A DNA stretch of 64,000 nucleotides, from contig JAGVSM010002814.1 of NCBI GenBank assembly GCA_022494885.1, forward strand, positions 310,001-374,000, in the 5' to 3' direction. Every line of letters begins with the position of its first letter. Positions within the stretch are counted from its first letter, which is position 1. Of this stretch, positions 30,970 through 41,937 are shown piece after piece. A program made the translations under genes and the position numbers. Source of the DNA: Micrasema longulum. Its lineage: Eukaryota; Arthropoda; Insecta; Trichoptera; Brachycentridae. The notes below the pieces were generated by a model, which was not told the DNA's origin, did not search any database, and worked only from the letters and a program-made list of their open reading frames with translations.

Positions 30970-31440
30970 AAAAGAATGTATAATTCATTCTTCTGAATCA
31001 AACCACATCCTTGAAATAAAGAAGATTCAAAAGCGATTTTTGAAATACTTGTATCTCAAAGAAAATAATAATTATCCATTCTTGTATCCATCATTATTCC
31101 TTGCAGGGATGCTGGATTACAACACCCTCGAATCTCGTCGTCTATTTTTTCTTGGGAAGCCTTTCTAAAAGCTGATTCCTGGAAGTGTAATACTTAATCC
31201 AAATATATTAAAAGAGATCAGTTTGTATGTTCCCAATCATTATACTAGAGCGAAATCTCATGCACTATGTTACGCACCCAGAAGCCGTACAAATGCAAGT
31301 CAGAACTCACCGATTAACAGGGCGATACGCTTGCTGAATACGGCTTCTGCGGTTAATATGAATCTGTTTTTCTGTACATATCGGCAGTTACGCAGCTATC
31401 TGCTCCCTTTTAATTAAGTTCTAACTTATATTTACAGTCT
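30970..31440 (+). mobile_element. Jockey-like LINE J3, 3' fragment, copy 2
   Basis: Reads EIKKIQKRFLKYLYLKENNN, LFLAGMLDYNTLESRR, and after a frame change YVPNHYTRAKSHALCYAPRS and INRAIRLLNTASAVNMNLF, ending QLRSYLLPFN-stop at 31415. It aligns with 52990-53400 (IQKKFLRYLYMREC, GMLGYNSLETKR, ATAMLNNIALDINMF). Frameshifted, inactive. Confidence 0.75.
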
Positions 31441-31484
31441 GCATTATGTGATGGGTTAAACAACCCGCAAAGTTATGCAAACTA

Positions 31485-31585
31485 CAATGAGGAAATTTAA
31501 CCCCACGGGAAATCGGATATAAAAAATGTTTTCCAACGCGCGGTAAAAATTAGAACATTAAATTATACCAAAATTATTTAGTAAT
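31485..31585 (-). repeat. REP-C terminal fragment
   Basis: AATGAGGAAATTTAACCCCA, GGGAAATCGGATATAAAAAA and AACGCGCGGTAAAAATTAGA correspond to one end of REP-C (compare 29824-29905). Confidence 0.5.
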
Positions 31586-31659
31586 TAAGTAAATTTATAA
31601 CGTTTAATATAAGGCTTATTAACAAACAGGTAAAAAATTGGACTACCCTGGCAATACTA

Positions 31660-32440
31660 ACAAAATGTCCACGTAATTTTGTTTAACAATCTGACAGATG
31701 GCTACGCTCAAGAAGACCGCCCCCGATTTCACCGATTTTCCAAAAGGAAAATAAGAAGCAGAACCCTTCAACCCTGGAACGATCGTTATTTAAGTGAACC
31801 TACCGGAAATATAATTAAAATGTTTTTCCCCCCATTTTCCATGCCTATGATTTCAGGAGAATGCAGAATGCTGGCTACGAGCTCACCCAGATGCCTACGG
31901 GTTATGGTGGGTTCATGAGCTACCTGCATCGCTTCAAGTTCTCCGAGATCGACAGCTGCCCATGCGACGTTGAAATTCCTCAAGATGTCCCTCACCTGTT
32001 GATGCATTGCCCCTTTTTCAGCTTTCAAAGATAACAGCAGGAGGCACGATGCAGAAGCTTGGGTGAAGATCTATGCGACATCCCATCGGTGATGGGTAAT
32101 AAAGAACTCACATCAAAGGTAGTATCATACATGGTCAATATAGTGCAGGCATTTGGTAAAATAAACCAAAGTAGGGAAGAAAATGCCGAACACTCCTCTA
32201 GTGGAACGGAAGGCCTTTTGACTACTGCCAACAGGTCGGCTTCTTCTGAAGAGTTTTAAGTGGTTTCCTCTCCACATGAGCAAATGCTGAGAAGTTCCTG
32301 ATTGGCCCACATAAGTATATCCTTCCTGATCCCAACAGTTTAGATAAATTTTAAGAAATTTGATTGCAGAAAAATCCACTTTTGAAATATAAACCTTGTA
32401 TATTATAAGCAAGGTAAATAATAAAGCAACTCCCATATAA
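31660..32440 (+). mobile_element. R1-clade LINE ORF2 C-terminus, copy 2
   Basis: 31679-31840 reads GYAQEDRPRFHRFSKRKIRS and LQPWNDRYLSEPTGN. After a frameshift (31849 on) it reads GYELTQMPTGYGGFMSYLHR, DSCPCDVEIPQDVPHLLMHC and PFFS (an intact C-x-C...H...C knuckle), then RCRSLGEDLCDIPSVM and AEHSSSGTEGLL to a stop at 32257. 3' UTR to about 32440. It aligns with the minus copy at 18690-19345. Confidence 0.8.
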
Positions 32441-32449
32441 AAAGTAAAA

Positions 32450-33240
32450 AATAAATTAAATCTGACAGATGGTAAATAATCGAATTCTTGAATAATATTA
32501 TTTGTGAATTTGCTTTTTACACATGAAATGTGATCCTACCGTATTCCCTTTTAATCCCAGCAGTATTTTGACACTTAAAAACGACACAACACGGCATAAT
32601 TGAATTTAAATCGGCAGTTGCGTTTTAAGCGACGTCTACAGAGTACCTGATGGCCAAAACGTAAAACTACTCATTTATAAGCAGTTTAGTAGGCTTCAGT
32701 GAGATGCGCGTACGCGGTTTCTGGGCTATTATAATTCTATGGCTCTTTGTGTCAATTGGTGCGGATAAGAGTAAGGAAAATAATACATTTTTGTGATCAA
32801 TGTCGTGAATGAGAAATAAACAGTCGAAATAATAATACAGAGACTTATGAATGTGCGTTGGATTCATTCAAGTATTGGATGGCTCCCAAAATATAGCATG
32901 TCATCAAATCGGTGGCGGTGGGGGGGGGGGCGGCCGCCATCTTGTGATCTTTTTTTTATTATTTCTGACCAGGAAGCCGGAAGGCGAACGTCAGGCAGAA
33001 TTTACTCTCGAGTGTTTGTGCCAAAAAATATTTTCCGCGTAAAAACAGCTGCAGGAATGTTTTCGTTTGTTTATTTATTGTAATAGCTAATAATTGGAAA
33101 GGTATGACGTGTGACAGCTCGTGTCTTTCACAAATTACTTATTTTTTAAGTTAAGTCACTTGAATATCAGACATAATATCCTACGTACCTTTATTTATAT
33201 TTAAACATCGAACGTCCTGATGTAATCCTGTCTAATTTAA
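32450..33240. other. No gene recognised
   Basis: Contains a GGTGGCGGTGGGGGGGGGGC run at 32911-32930 next to CGGCCGCC; overlapping short ORFs here are composition artefacts. Nothing else is recognised. Confidence 0.35.
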
Positions 33241-33261
33241 TCTAGAAAGGGGTCAGTACTA

Positions 33262-33400
33262 CGGCTTCCATTCGAGACTTGCGACTCTCGAAATTTCGAG
33301 AGTCTAGAAACATTTTCAATATCGAGACTCTCGAGATGCTATTATTGAAGTTTAGAGATCTGCGGTACGATTTTAAACGCTCTCTAGAGAGTAAAAAACA
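33262..33400. repeat. Cluster of CTCGAGA/TCTCGA palindromes
   Basis: GACTCTCGAAATTTCGAGAGTC (33284-33305 region) is a near-perfect palindrome. It is followed by ATCGAGACTCTCGAGATG and CGCTCTCTAGAGAG. It looks like stacked short inverted repeats at the edge of REP-H copy 2. Confidence 0.5.
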
Positions 33401-33990
33401 CTTTGCTAGCCATTGACATTTATAAATAGAGTAAACATAAGCGTTCGAAATATGTTCCCTCAACCTGCGGCCAATTGGCATATGTTTGATAGAACCGACA
33501 TTAGTCTGTTGCGAGTATTCTCTGGCTACTTTTAAAGTTTTGTCTCCTCGCAATTACTAAAATGCCCATACATGTACGCTAAGATACTGCAAAAATCGAT
33601 CTGGAAAAGATAGAAAAGGCTATAGTAAAACCTTTCACCGGTAAGTAATGTTTGTATCTTAATCAATACTCGTTTGATATAGCAATTTTATTATTAGAAA
33701 AATGTTTTATTTATGTTACCAGTTAGTCGCAAGCTATCTCCTGTCTCCGTCCTGCTCAGTTAGTCGAGCCGTCGGGCGTATAGTGAAACGATAAACAAAG
33801 GTGACGTCTATGTGGAAGGGAGCGATACACTGAATAGAACTTACAGTAGACCGATGTAAACAGTCAGTGCTTTTTACTGTACTATTTTTTTTGCTTGTCA
33901 AAGTCGACGTGACGATACTTGCTCCTGCTGGCCAATTCCTTTCCTTTGGGGACGATTTTTAGCTCGGATTTTTATGGAGTGCCATCTCTG
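33360..33990 (-). repeat. REP-H copy 2 (inverted relative to copy 1)
   Basis: CCTCAACCTGCGGCCAATTG, CGTACGCTAAGATACTGCA, GCTATCTCCTGTCTCCGTCC and GTAAACAGTCAGTGCTTTTT are the reverse complements of words in 4926-5525, in the mirrored order. It continues to GGGACGATTTTTAGCTCGG. Confidence 0.65.
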
Positions 33991-34115
33991 TATATTATAT
34001 CTCAATGTATCTCAAATTAAAAAATATAACGATGAACTGTGCAAAATATAACGATGAACTGAAAAGTATTTTGCAGTGGTCAGTGGTACATCGTCAATAC
34101 GAATATTCGATGGCG

Positions 34116-34275
34116 CTACAGCCTAAATCGAGCCTTGGCCTCCTTTAACTTTTGCATCCAACTCCGCCTGTCCTCAGCAGCCATTTTCCAATTTGCAACT
34201 TGTAGGAGCTGTACTGCATCTTTTTTTATTTCATCCTCCCACCTCAGTCTAGGTTTTCCAATCCTTCTTAAAATA
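34116..34275 (-). mobile_element. RTE-like LINE C-terminal fragment
   Basis: The minus strand reads RIGKPRLRWEDEIKKDAVQL, NWKMAAEDRRSWMQKLKEAK and RFRL-stop (34116-34118). The RPRLRWEDEI...DR..W pattern is the usual end of RTE-clade ORFs. About 50 codons, open but truncated; the 5' neighbour is the pogo-like remnant. Confidence 0.7.
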
Positions 34276-34279
34276 AAAA

Positions 34280-34549
34280 AGCACTCATAAACTAAATGCG
34301 ATTAAAGTAATTAGAAGTTTTGATAGCGGAGAATCATTTGCTTCGATCGGTCGTTCGTACGACATAAACAAGTCTACGATATATTCAATTTTGAAAGACA
34401 AGAATAAAATTACGGAATACGTTCAAAATTGTGGGAACATAACTATAAAGATTGTTTCTAAAAGACACGGCATAGTGATGGATGAAATGAAAAGATCTTT
34501 CTCATCATGGATTGATGACAAATTTTCTACTACTACTATTAAGGAATAA
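34280..34549 (+). pseudogene. pogo/Tigger-like transposase N-terminus (CENP-B-type HTH)
   Basis: The open frame reads HKLNAIKVIRSFDSGESFAS, IGRSYDINKSTIYSILKDKN, KITEYVQNC and MDEMKRSFSSWIDDKF, then a stop. The pattern K.IR..D.GES...IGR.Y.I.KSTIY.ILK is the first helix-turn-helix of CENP-B/pogo transposases. A change of frame near 34538 continues LLRNNVIPEVSNSDFIC. The DDE domain is absent. Could be a pseudogenised transposon or a relic of a domesticated gene. Confidence 0.65.
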
Positions 34550-34599
34550 TGTGATTCCAGAAGTGTCGAATAGTGATTTTATTTGCAGGTAAGCTATAA

Positions 34600-37180
34600 A
34601 AATATAATATATTTGTACCTACATAGGAGGTACACAATATAATGTAAGTAATATATACTATAAATTGATATTTTTCTGTGGTTCTGTGTGATACAACAAC
34701 TCTCATCCACGAAATCAACTCAAACGATGTAACTTCGTGATATATTATATTATATAGATATATTATCCATTACTTTAATTCATAACTCATTAAAAAATAA
34801 ATAATAAATACCACTGTGAATTCAGTCAATATTAGGTATTCAATTGAAATATCAACTGGCCGAATTGTTGTAGAAATTAACAGTGTTAAAAACGGCCGCG
34901 TCGAGCGCTATATGTCCTGCAATATGACGCATGAAAGTAATTATGGTCTTATGTCAAAAGTACTATCTCAAAGAAAAATAGCCCTTAAGAAAAAATGTTT
35001 GAAATACTGTTTTGCAAATCAAGAATCTTCAAATGATTTGTGTAATCTGCAAGTTTAATCTAGGAGAAAAAACCTGCACTGGGGTTAAGACATTAGAAAT
35101 ATAGTATACTTATTAAGCTGCGCATAATCGCTTTTATACACGGTTTGCCCCTGGATCCCAGTGGAGAACGTATGTATATCTCAAGTACGTAGGGCAATTG
35201 AGAAAGACACAGCATGTTATAAAAGGAAAAAAAGAGTGGTATTTAGCTAACTCCTCACAAATTACTAAATAAATCACCTGAAAGCGCCTCATTAATTTTA
35301 TTATGTACTCGTATATTGAAAAATAAATATTTCAACACACAATTTTTTTATGTTTTTTTTTACATCCCTTGACTTTCGAACTCTTAACGTTCGCACACAT
35401 TTTCGGGAACCAATTTTGTGCGAAAGTCGAACGCTTACGGTACTAACATTGAAAGCATCCACCACATACCCGAATCCGTTTTAAAGACTAAATGTCTTTC
35501 TTCGGATTCACTCATACAAGCAAGCAATTTTTTTTTTCATTACGAATTGATTATATTTCATCCTTTACTAACCAAATTCAGTAAGGAAAAGCGCAAACAA
35601 ATATTTACATTTACAACTTTGAATGCCCCTTTCACTGTCGCTCTAAAACTACCCCTCATCGTCTACAAGGTAGAGACAAAGGGAAGTATAAATAAAATAA
35701 ATAAATAAATCCTTCACCCATTTCAAACCCCTTTATGTCGACAGTGATAGTAAACGTTAGTTACTTCTCTCTGGAGTACCAGAACGCCCCCAGGTGACAG
35801 TCAAGGCCAGTCACCGGCAGCGCACCCAAAAGCAGCAGACTTACCCAAAGACTACTGGTTGCAAACCAACTTTTGCCACTACTTATACCTTCTCAAACTG
35901 TAATTATTGAAGAATTTTACCTCATCAAACGAAAGTACTAACATACCAACTTGTACATATTCTGTAACTTACTGACAAAAATGACTGCATAATTATGCAA
36001 AAATAAAAACTTAAAAACACCCCGGTAGCCAAATAAAAAAAGCCACAAAAAAGAGGAAGAAGAAAAGAGGATAATTTTCAATGGCTGCACACTTCGTAGC
36101 CATAGTTGGCGCACATTTCGGCCAAAACGCACAAACGAAATAACTGCAGGAAATCAAATGAATATCAGTCATTGTTCTGCAATACCAATACCGGTTGTAA
36201 GGAACTACCCACGCGAGTTATAAATAAACCGGAACTGCTCTGAAAGGCGCCGGAAGCGGAAGAAGTAGGTACTAAAATGTAATGCGTGATGGTATCCCAC
36301 TCGATGTCAGGTACACAGTACACACGAGTACATAATTTTGGGCCCAAAAATATTTTAAATGATGAACCCTGGCGTAAAGAAGTCTGATAATGAAGAATTC
36401 CACTGTTTTCTAATATTTTTTTCTATTTAACTAAGCAAAAATATTTATTTAAATTATTTTTTTGTGCGTTATTTACAAAGATATGATTTTTTAAAGTTAC
36501 ATTTATCAAATACCGCGCCAAATGACTGTAATCAGTGTGTCACTTTTCAGTAGTGACGTCATGAAACGGTTGGCGTTCTTACTTTCACTGACCTGACAAG
36601 AATCTATGGAATATTGCTTTGATTACTTCATTTAGTTGATCTTAATTTGCTCATTTCTATGTTATGGTTGTTTTTTCGAACGTTTCGATTTAGAAAAACC
36701 TAGAAAGTTGACATAATCTCTGGTTGAAATGTCAAATTATACAAATTTTACAATTTTTTTTCTATGGTCAAAACGTTCCGGGGGCTTTAAAGCGGAAACC
36801 GGAAATACTACACGTAGATATAAGGAGTGACGTCATTATTTACGATTTTAAAATGAATACTATTTTTAACATTTTTTATTTATTTTTGCGTGCGTTTTTG
36901 AGATATTTCATCCTACTTCAAAATTTTTAAAAAATCCACGTGTACACGAAAACATTTTTAAAATTTAACTCCAGGTTGGGCTAGAATTCCTAATTACAGT
37001 GGGTTTAAAAATCTGGCAAGCGAATGGAGCATGCGTGGAGTGTAATTCGATAATTTATTTTGATGTCGGTTTGAATTTCGATTTTTTTTTCTTGTGTTAT
37101 TTGTTTTTTACATTCTCAATCAAATTGCGTTTTACGAACATTGACTTGTTTTCAAACGTAACAGTGAAAAACTCCTGACC
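34600..37180. other. No recognisable gene
   Basis: ORF 34816-35058 (80 codons; VVEINSVKNGRVERYMSC) has no recognised family. ATAAATAAAATAAATAAATAAAT near 35690-35710 may be a LINE tail. Two TGACGTCA palindromes at about 36553 and 36831 sit in a REP-C-like area. Otherwise AT-rich. Confidence 0.4.
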
Positions 37181-37187
37181 TGGATGG

Positions 37188-37357
37188 TTTTTTTTTGCTC
37201 CACAACAGGCCGGAGGCCCAATTAGAGTGGTGAATTACATCACGGACCACGGCTTGAGAAAAATCACACTTTTAATTTTTAGTTCTCACCGGGAATCGAA
37301 CCTAGAACCTTTCGTGTGTAAGTCAAGCGTCTTGACCACTACACCACGAAGGCTGCC
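37188..37357 (-). mobile_element. SINE-3 (tRNA-derived), minus strand
   Basis: Reversed A tail TTTTTTTTTTGC at the left, body CAGGCCGGAGGCCCAATTAG and TGGTGAATTACATCACGG, and tRNA-like head with B box complement GGGAATCGAACC and A box complement TTGACCACTACACCACG. The second copy is at 54550-54730. Confidence 0.8.
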
Positions 37358-37574
37358 GGAGGATGTATTATATAGTGTTAGTTACTCAGTAAAAAATCGC
37401 GGCCCGCTTAGAGAAGCCCCTTTGCTTTATTGCACAAAACAAAAGCGTTGCAAATTTTTGGTATTACCAAGTAAGCTCTTAAACAAAATTATAAAAAGTC
37501 ATAGTTGATCTAAAATTATTATTATTCTTTATTTGTTTGTTTGTTCATAGACTATTAAACTAAACAATTTTTTT

Positions 37575-37740
37575 TTCAATTTGGCAAGATCAACTCCATC
37601 AAATACTTGAAGATGGACATGTCAAAAGTAGGAATAATGTAGAGGAAGTGAGGTCTGTATGCCAAGATAGAGTGTTTGGCGTTCTATCCTCTCTGCCTAC
37701 CCCTACGGGGAAACTGCGTAATGGTTTGTTTGTTTGTTTG
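37575..37740 (+). mobile_element. RTE-2 LINE 3' end with GTTT tail
   Basis: CAAGATCAACTCCATCAAAT reads QDQLHQILEDGHVKS, then VEEVRSVCQDRVFGVLSSLP and PTPTGK (Pro/Thr/Gly end, frame shifted). The tail is TTTG repeats at 37722-37740 rather than TAG, a second subfamily of RTE-2. Confidence 0.7.
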
Positions 37741-37814
37741 AGGTTAATTAGATTAATCACGTTTTTTTAAAATTATTATTATTTTTACTTTGTTAAACAA
37801 CTAATTTAAGGCAC

Positions 37815-37892
37815 GTTTCACATTTTGTAAAATGTTTCCCTCGGCACGGGACACCCACCCCAGTGAGGGAACATTATTCTGTATAAAAAAAA
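37815..37892 (-). repeat. LINE 3'-UTR palindromic block
   Basis: TTCCCTCGGCACGGGACACC and CACCCCAGTGAGGGAACATT parallel 9755-9800 and 14070-14095. It probably folds as an RNA hairpin (CCTCAC..GTGAGG) in the LINE transcript. Confidence 0.45.
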
Positions 37893-38034
37893 AGAACACA
37901 AACAATGTAAAAGTATATATAAATAAATTATTATTGACATGCTCTAACGTATCATTAATATGATATTCGCCATGATTGGTTTTTGATCTAATAAAACTTA
38001 GCCAAAACCGAGTGAGGATTATCAATTATTTTTC

Positions 38035-38170
38035 TTACAAGGCAGGGCAGATTAAATAAACACCTTGCTAAAATGAACCTTTCTGAAGTAGGTTTTGCAA
38101 GCTGCAATGCAGATAATTAACCACCTGTTCATATTTTATGTGAATGTAATTTATTTAAACGCCGTGTAGG
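38035..38170 (+). mobile_element. Non-LTR element RNase H/knuckle fragment
   Basis: The frame reads GRLNKHLAKMNLSEVGFASC and, after a stop, HILCECNLFKRRVGF. The LN.HL..M.L......C ... H.LCEC block is typical of the region after RNase H in R1/I-type LINEs. Very short relic. Confidence 0.5.
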
Positions 38171-38332
38171 CTTTTACATGTTTTGCATATATAAATATCA
38201 AAGCAGACGTGTATTTTACAAAAAAATAACAATTAAAAAATTGATTTAGAAGAATAAGAAAAAAAAAACAAAACATGTTTACAATATTGATATTTTTATG
38301 TCTTTTCGTTATGTATTTTTGTATTATTTTAT

Positions 38333-39203
38333 TCAGTACTCACTGTTTAGTAGTAGAAGAATTTGTGTATCTGGGAAGCATGTTTTCGAGAGATGGAAGA
38401 GTAGAAAAAGATGTTGAAAGAAGAGTGAATGCGGGCAACAAAATGAACGGAGCACTAAGCACAGTATTTTTTTATTTTTTTTATAAAAAGAAATATTTGC
38501 GTTCTTATGATTTACCCAAATATTTCATTTTGAGGGCTATTTTCGACGAGTTGTAAATAACTCACTATTAGAAAATGGAATCGAGTTGGGGTAGAGTTGG
38601 ATTCAAACCACGGACCTTTGGTCCTTGAGTCCGAGACACTAGCCACAGGACCACAACCCGATTTCAAATAAAAATATGTCAATCGAAGCTAAACTGGCAG
38701 TGCACAACGGAGTTTTAGTCCCAACACTTATGTATGGAAGTGGAACATGAAACTGGCAGAGGAAGGATGAAAGCCGAGTGAACGCGGTTGAAATGCGATC
38801 TCTTAGACGAATGTGTGGGAAATCAATGTATGACAGGGTTACGAATGATGAAATCAGGCGAGTGTAAATCTGAGTCAAGTATAATTGATAAGATTAAGAA
38901 AGGGTCCCTGAGATGGTTTGGTCACGTAGAACGGATGGACGACGAAAGAATGGTAAAACAAGTATATATGGCGAAAATGAACGGCAACGTGAGACGAGGA
39001 CGACCAAGGAAGACGTGGCATGATCAGATAAACCAAAATCTTAAGTCTGGTCAAGTCAAAAGCAGACAGAACCGAAGGGCATGTATGACAAGATGTATGA
39101 ATGTGGAAGAAGCTAGGAATGTATGCCAGGATAGACGTGTGTGGCGGTCCATTCTCTCTGCCTACTCCTACGGGGAAATGGCGTGATGGTAGTAGTAGTA
39201 GCA
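38333..39203 (+). mobile_element. RTE-2 LINE copy with nested SINE-1 (TAG tail)
   Basis: Reads EFVYLGSMFSRDGRVEKDVE, RRVNAGNKMNGALSTV, is interrupted by a SINE (38467-38662), resumes SIEAKLAVHNGVLVPTL, then SRVNAVEMRS and after small indels LRWFGHVERMDDERMVKQVY to SILSAYSYGEMA-stop and TAG repeats at 39188-39203. This is the longest copy of the family here, starting at the RT C-terminal YLGS block. Confidence 0.85.
38467..38662 (-). mobile_element. SINE-1 nested in RTE-2
   Basis: AAATATTTGCGTTCTTATGA, CGAGTTGTAAATAACTCACT, complement of the B box (GATTCAAACC), and CTAGCCACAGGACCACAACC. Right after it the RTE-2 frame resumes at AAATATGTCAATCGAAGC. Confidence 0.8.
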
Positions 39204-39204
39204 G

Positions 39205-40313
39205 CACTCACTGTTATTTGGCATATTATGTATTACTCTCATTTCTTACTATAGTAAAGAGTGTGTTTATAGAAACCATATCTCAATTATCATTTCAATT
39301 ATGTTTTTGTACTATTTTCTATTGATTTCAATGATACTATAATTTTGTATATTTGATTATATATGTAACTAAATTTGTATAATTTATATTTAAATTCAAA
39401 TATGTGATTGCGCAGCAGGATTATACCGTCGCGAAACGTAAATATTTTGACATTTAATAATAGGTATCCACAGATATTCCATTGTGATCGCGAATACGAT
39501 AAGCAACCATGGTGAGAAATGTTTATCACGTCGCTTATAAGCACGTCGATAGTTATTTGTGATTGAGCTACTGGTATTTGAAACTCTCGACCCTTTCGAT
39601 GATTTGGTTTGACAAGGAATTTTGAGCGTTAAGGCACGAAGTATTACACTGGACTTGAGTTTTTGTAATACTGACTTAGCATGGACCTCCATTATGAATT
39701 GAATATAATAAAATGCTTCATTAGAGAGTGAAATTGAAATTTATCATTTGAGATTTCATCTAAAGAAAGGTATTATATCGATTAACTCGGATACGAGTAT
39801 TGCCATTTTCGCAGTTTCGGTTCATGTTTTAAACGCTGTTCTGTGTCAAATGTATTTCAAATAGATAATTTTATCTATAACCTGTGGAAAGTTAGTAGTT
39901 AAACGCTGAAATAATAGTCAAATACATATTGCTGCGTGATTAATATGCACAGAATGTTCGATAAGCGGATGTCAATCATGAATAGAGTAAATATTCTGTT
40001 TACTGTGTATACCTCATTTATTCGGAGCCAGTGATGTGAGATGTGAGTAACAGGTAACAGGTAACAGGTTATGATCATCGAATAAATATCCGAATACTTC
40101 TAGCGTATTTGTAAGTAAATATCGTTAGAATGATCAGAGTTCGAACCAACTTCACGGTCGTATATTGCTCCAAATATTCTTCTACTTTCATATCCACTTT
40201 TATGTGGAGCCTTTGGACATCTTCAGACACCTCCAGTGGTGGTATTCTGGATCTTCTCTACCCCCTTGAGAGTGATTAATTTGTAGATTTTTAATGCGAC
40301 GACACTTTACTTC
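39205..40313. other. No supported gene
   Basis: The minus-strand ORF 39396-39692 (98 codons, starting MEVHAKSVLQKLKSSVILRA) is open but has no recognised family. A GTAACAG triplicate is at 40048-40069. 40190-40280 is a little GC-richer (CTCCAGTGGTGGTATTCTGG) without coding signal. Confidence 0.35.
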
Positions 40314-40314
40314 A

Positions 40315-40542
40315 TACAGAGTGTTCTTTAAACCCTGTCACATCCGAAACCACGATGATCGGTATGAGCAAGAAGACATATTGGCACATTAAAATATTTT
40401 TTTATGACGAATAAAATTTACAAAAATAAAATATTTATAAAAACAAATGGTTGCTTACTTCTGCAGGGGAGAAACGAGGAGGGGGGGGGGGAGTCCGATA
40501 TACCGAAAATCGCGCGGCGGCGCCCCCCTCGCTTCTCCAAAG
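40315..40542. repeat. REP-B copy 3, right arm missing
   Basis: TACAGAGTGTTCTTTAAACC, CACGATGATCGGTATGAGCA, GGTTGCTTACTTCTGCAGGG and GCGGCGCCCCCCTCGCTTCT. It then leaves the family at CTCC, so only the left half and centre remain. Confidence 0.7.
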
Positions 40543-40675
40543 CACTTTATCGCCAATTTAATGATTTTTTACTTGAACTAGAGAGTAAATACGTAGATCT
40601 TCGCTGCATTATAAGGTTTGCTGGCTTTCAAGAGGAAACTGACTCTCAGAAATTTATTCAATTGTTGAACTGGTG
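40543..40675 (+). other. Unrecognised open reading segment
   Basis: The open frame ends YRQFNDFLLELESKYVDLRC, IIRFAGFQEETDSQKFIQLL, NW-stop at 40674. Residue composition is protein-like and starts exactly where REP-B breaks off. I do not recognise the family; it could be the end of a transposon protein or chance. Confidence 0.25.
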
Positions 40676-40714
40676 ATATTTGGCTCTTTTGACTTATGAG
40701 TTTGCCGACCACTG

Positions 40715-40860
40715 CTTTAGGGGATAGAGAAGATTCATAATTGCACCCTAGGAGACTATCGCTAGCCAGCACTCTCGATTCATTCCACATCAATCCCCGG
40801 TTTCTTAGTTTCTCCGAAAGATCGTCATTGACGGCCTTCCGGAGACAATACGGCTATCAT
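40715..40860 (-). mobile_element. RTE-3 LINE fragment, minus
   Basis: The reverse complement contains GAAGGCCGTCAATGACGATC, and GCTAGCGATAGTCTCCTAGG. These parallel the + strand copy at 48066-48180 (GGAGGCCGTCAATGACGATC; GGCGATAGGGTCTCCTGGAG). Reading frame destroyed. Confidence 0.55.
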
Positions 40861-40861
40861 C

Positions 40862-41645
40862 AATTTTATATGTAAAGTTAAATTTTTTTTTATTTGAAAA
40901 TTTATTTATAAACCCTTACGGATTATAACATTCATTTTACATAAAATAATATACATTTTTCATTTATACTCTGTTGTTCAAAATAATATTTTTTACATCT
41001 TTTGTAAAGTTTGTCTGAGTCTTTTGTTTAGTTTTGTCTGGTAGTTTATTGTATAATTTCAGTCCCTGGTTCATTAGTCTTGATTGTCCTTGTCTTGTTT
41101 TAGAAAGTTGTATATGGTATTTGTCTGATATTCTCGTATTATGTCCATGTTGACTGCAATTTTTTACTAGTTTTAGTTCTTCATCTACAATTACATTAGT
41201 GGCTAATTTATGGATAAATTTTAATGATTCTAGTTGAAAGAGTTCAGTTATATTTAATTGCTTAGTTTGTTTAAAAAGTTCTCTAGTTGCAGTTAAATGG
41301 GGAAGGTCATATACTAACTTTAATATTTTATTTTGTTGTCTTTGTAGTCTGTTTATGTCATTTTGATATCCTGCTCCCCATAATAGTTGCGTATAACATA
41401 TTTTAGTTTTTACATAGGCTTCATACATTAGAACTTTTTCCGTTTTTGGAATAAAATTTTTGATTTTTAAAAAAAGACTCGATAATATCGCCACTTTGCT
41501 AATTAAATTGTTGATATGAATTGTCCATGTTAGTTGTCTGTCTATTGTTAGTCCTAAGTATTTAACATGTTCAATTTCAGTAAGTCGTTCATTATTTATG
41601 TAAGCATCTACTTTATGATTTTTTTCTCTTTAATTAAGTTTTCTG
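40862..41645 (-). mobile_element. Jockey-like LINE J1, copy 2
   Basis: The minus strand is open for over 200 codons: YINNERLTEIEHVKYLGLTI, DRQLTWTIHINNLISKVAIL, VLMYEAYVKTKICYTQLLWG, NDINRLQRQQNKILKLVYDL, LESLKFIHKLATNVIV, RQGQSRLMNQGLKLYNKLPD, ending NNRV-stop at 40964. Thumb and C-terminal part of ORF2; the 5' end is truncated near 41645. It is the least damaged LINE copy of the window. Confidence 0.85.
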
Positions 41646-41937
41646 TACGAAAAACAGAATAAGCATCCTTTTTATCCAAACCTGTTTAATTATAGCTTAC
41701 TGACGAAGATAAATATATTTCATATATCATGTATTTAAATTTTCAAATAAATATGCGCATTTTTGTACATACATTTTGATTTAACTTTTGAGACAGTCGA
41801 TGATAACATTTGTCAACTTATCATAGAAATCGGGGCCCGGACGGCGAAAGCCCGCAGGTGTGAAGCAGAGGTTTTTTTTACTATAACTATGGATAATTTA
41901 AATAATGAAATTTGAATAAAAATCACCTTAATGGTAC
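41646..41937. other. No gene seen
   Basis: AT-rich spacer; GGGGCCCGGACGGCGAAAGCCC (around 41832-41852) is a GC-rich patch that resembles a REP-G terminus only at its first bases. Confidence 0.3.

Noticed and set aside
32911..32935. G run with CGGCCGCC as a G-quadruplex promoter
   Set aside because: A single run without the spaced G tracts needed, and no gene next to it.
36553..36840. TGACGTCA sites as cAMP-response promoter elements
   Set aside because: The same word is part of the dispersed REP-C family and no gene start is nearby.
38639..39207. Minus-strand ORFs over 79 codons
   Set aside because: Antisense shadows of the RTE-2 coding region.
39396..39692. 98-codon minus-strand ORF starting MEVHAKSVLQKLKSS as a host gene exon
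   Set aside because: No recognised family, no clear splice signals, and the second half becomes aromatic-rich and frame-like noise.
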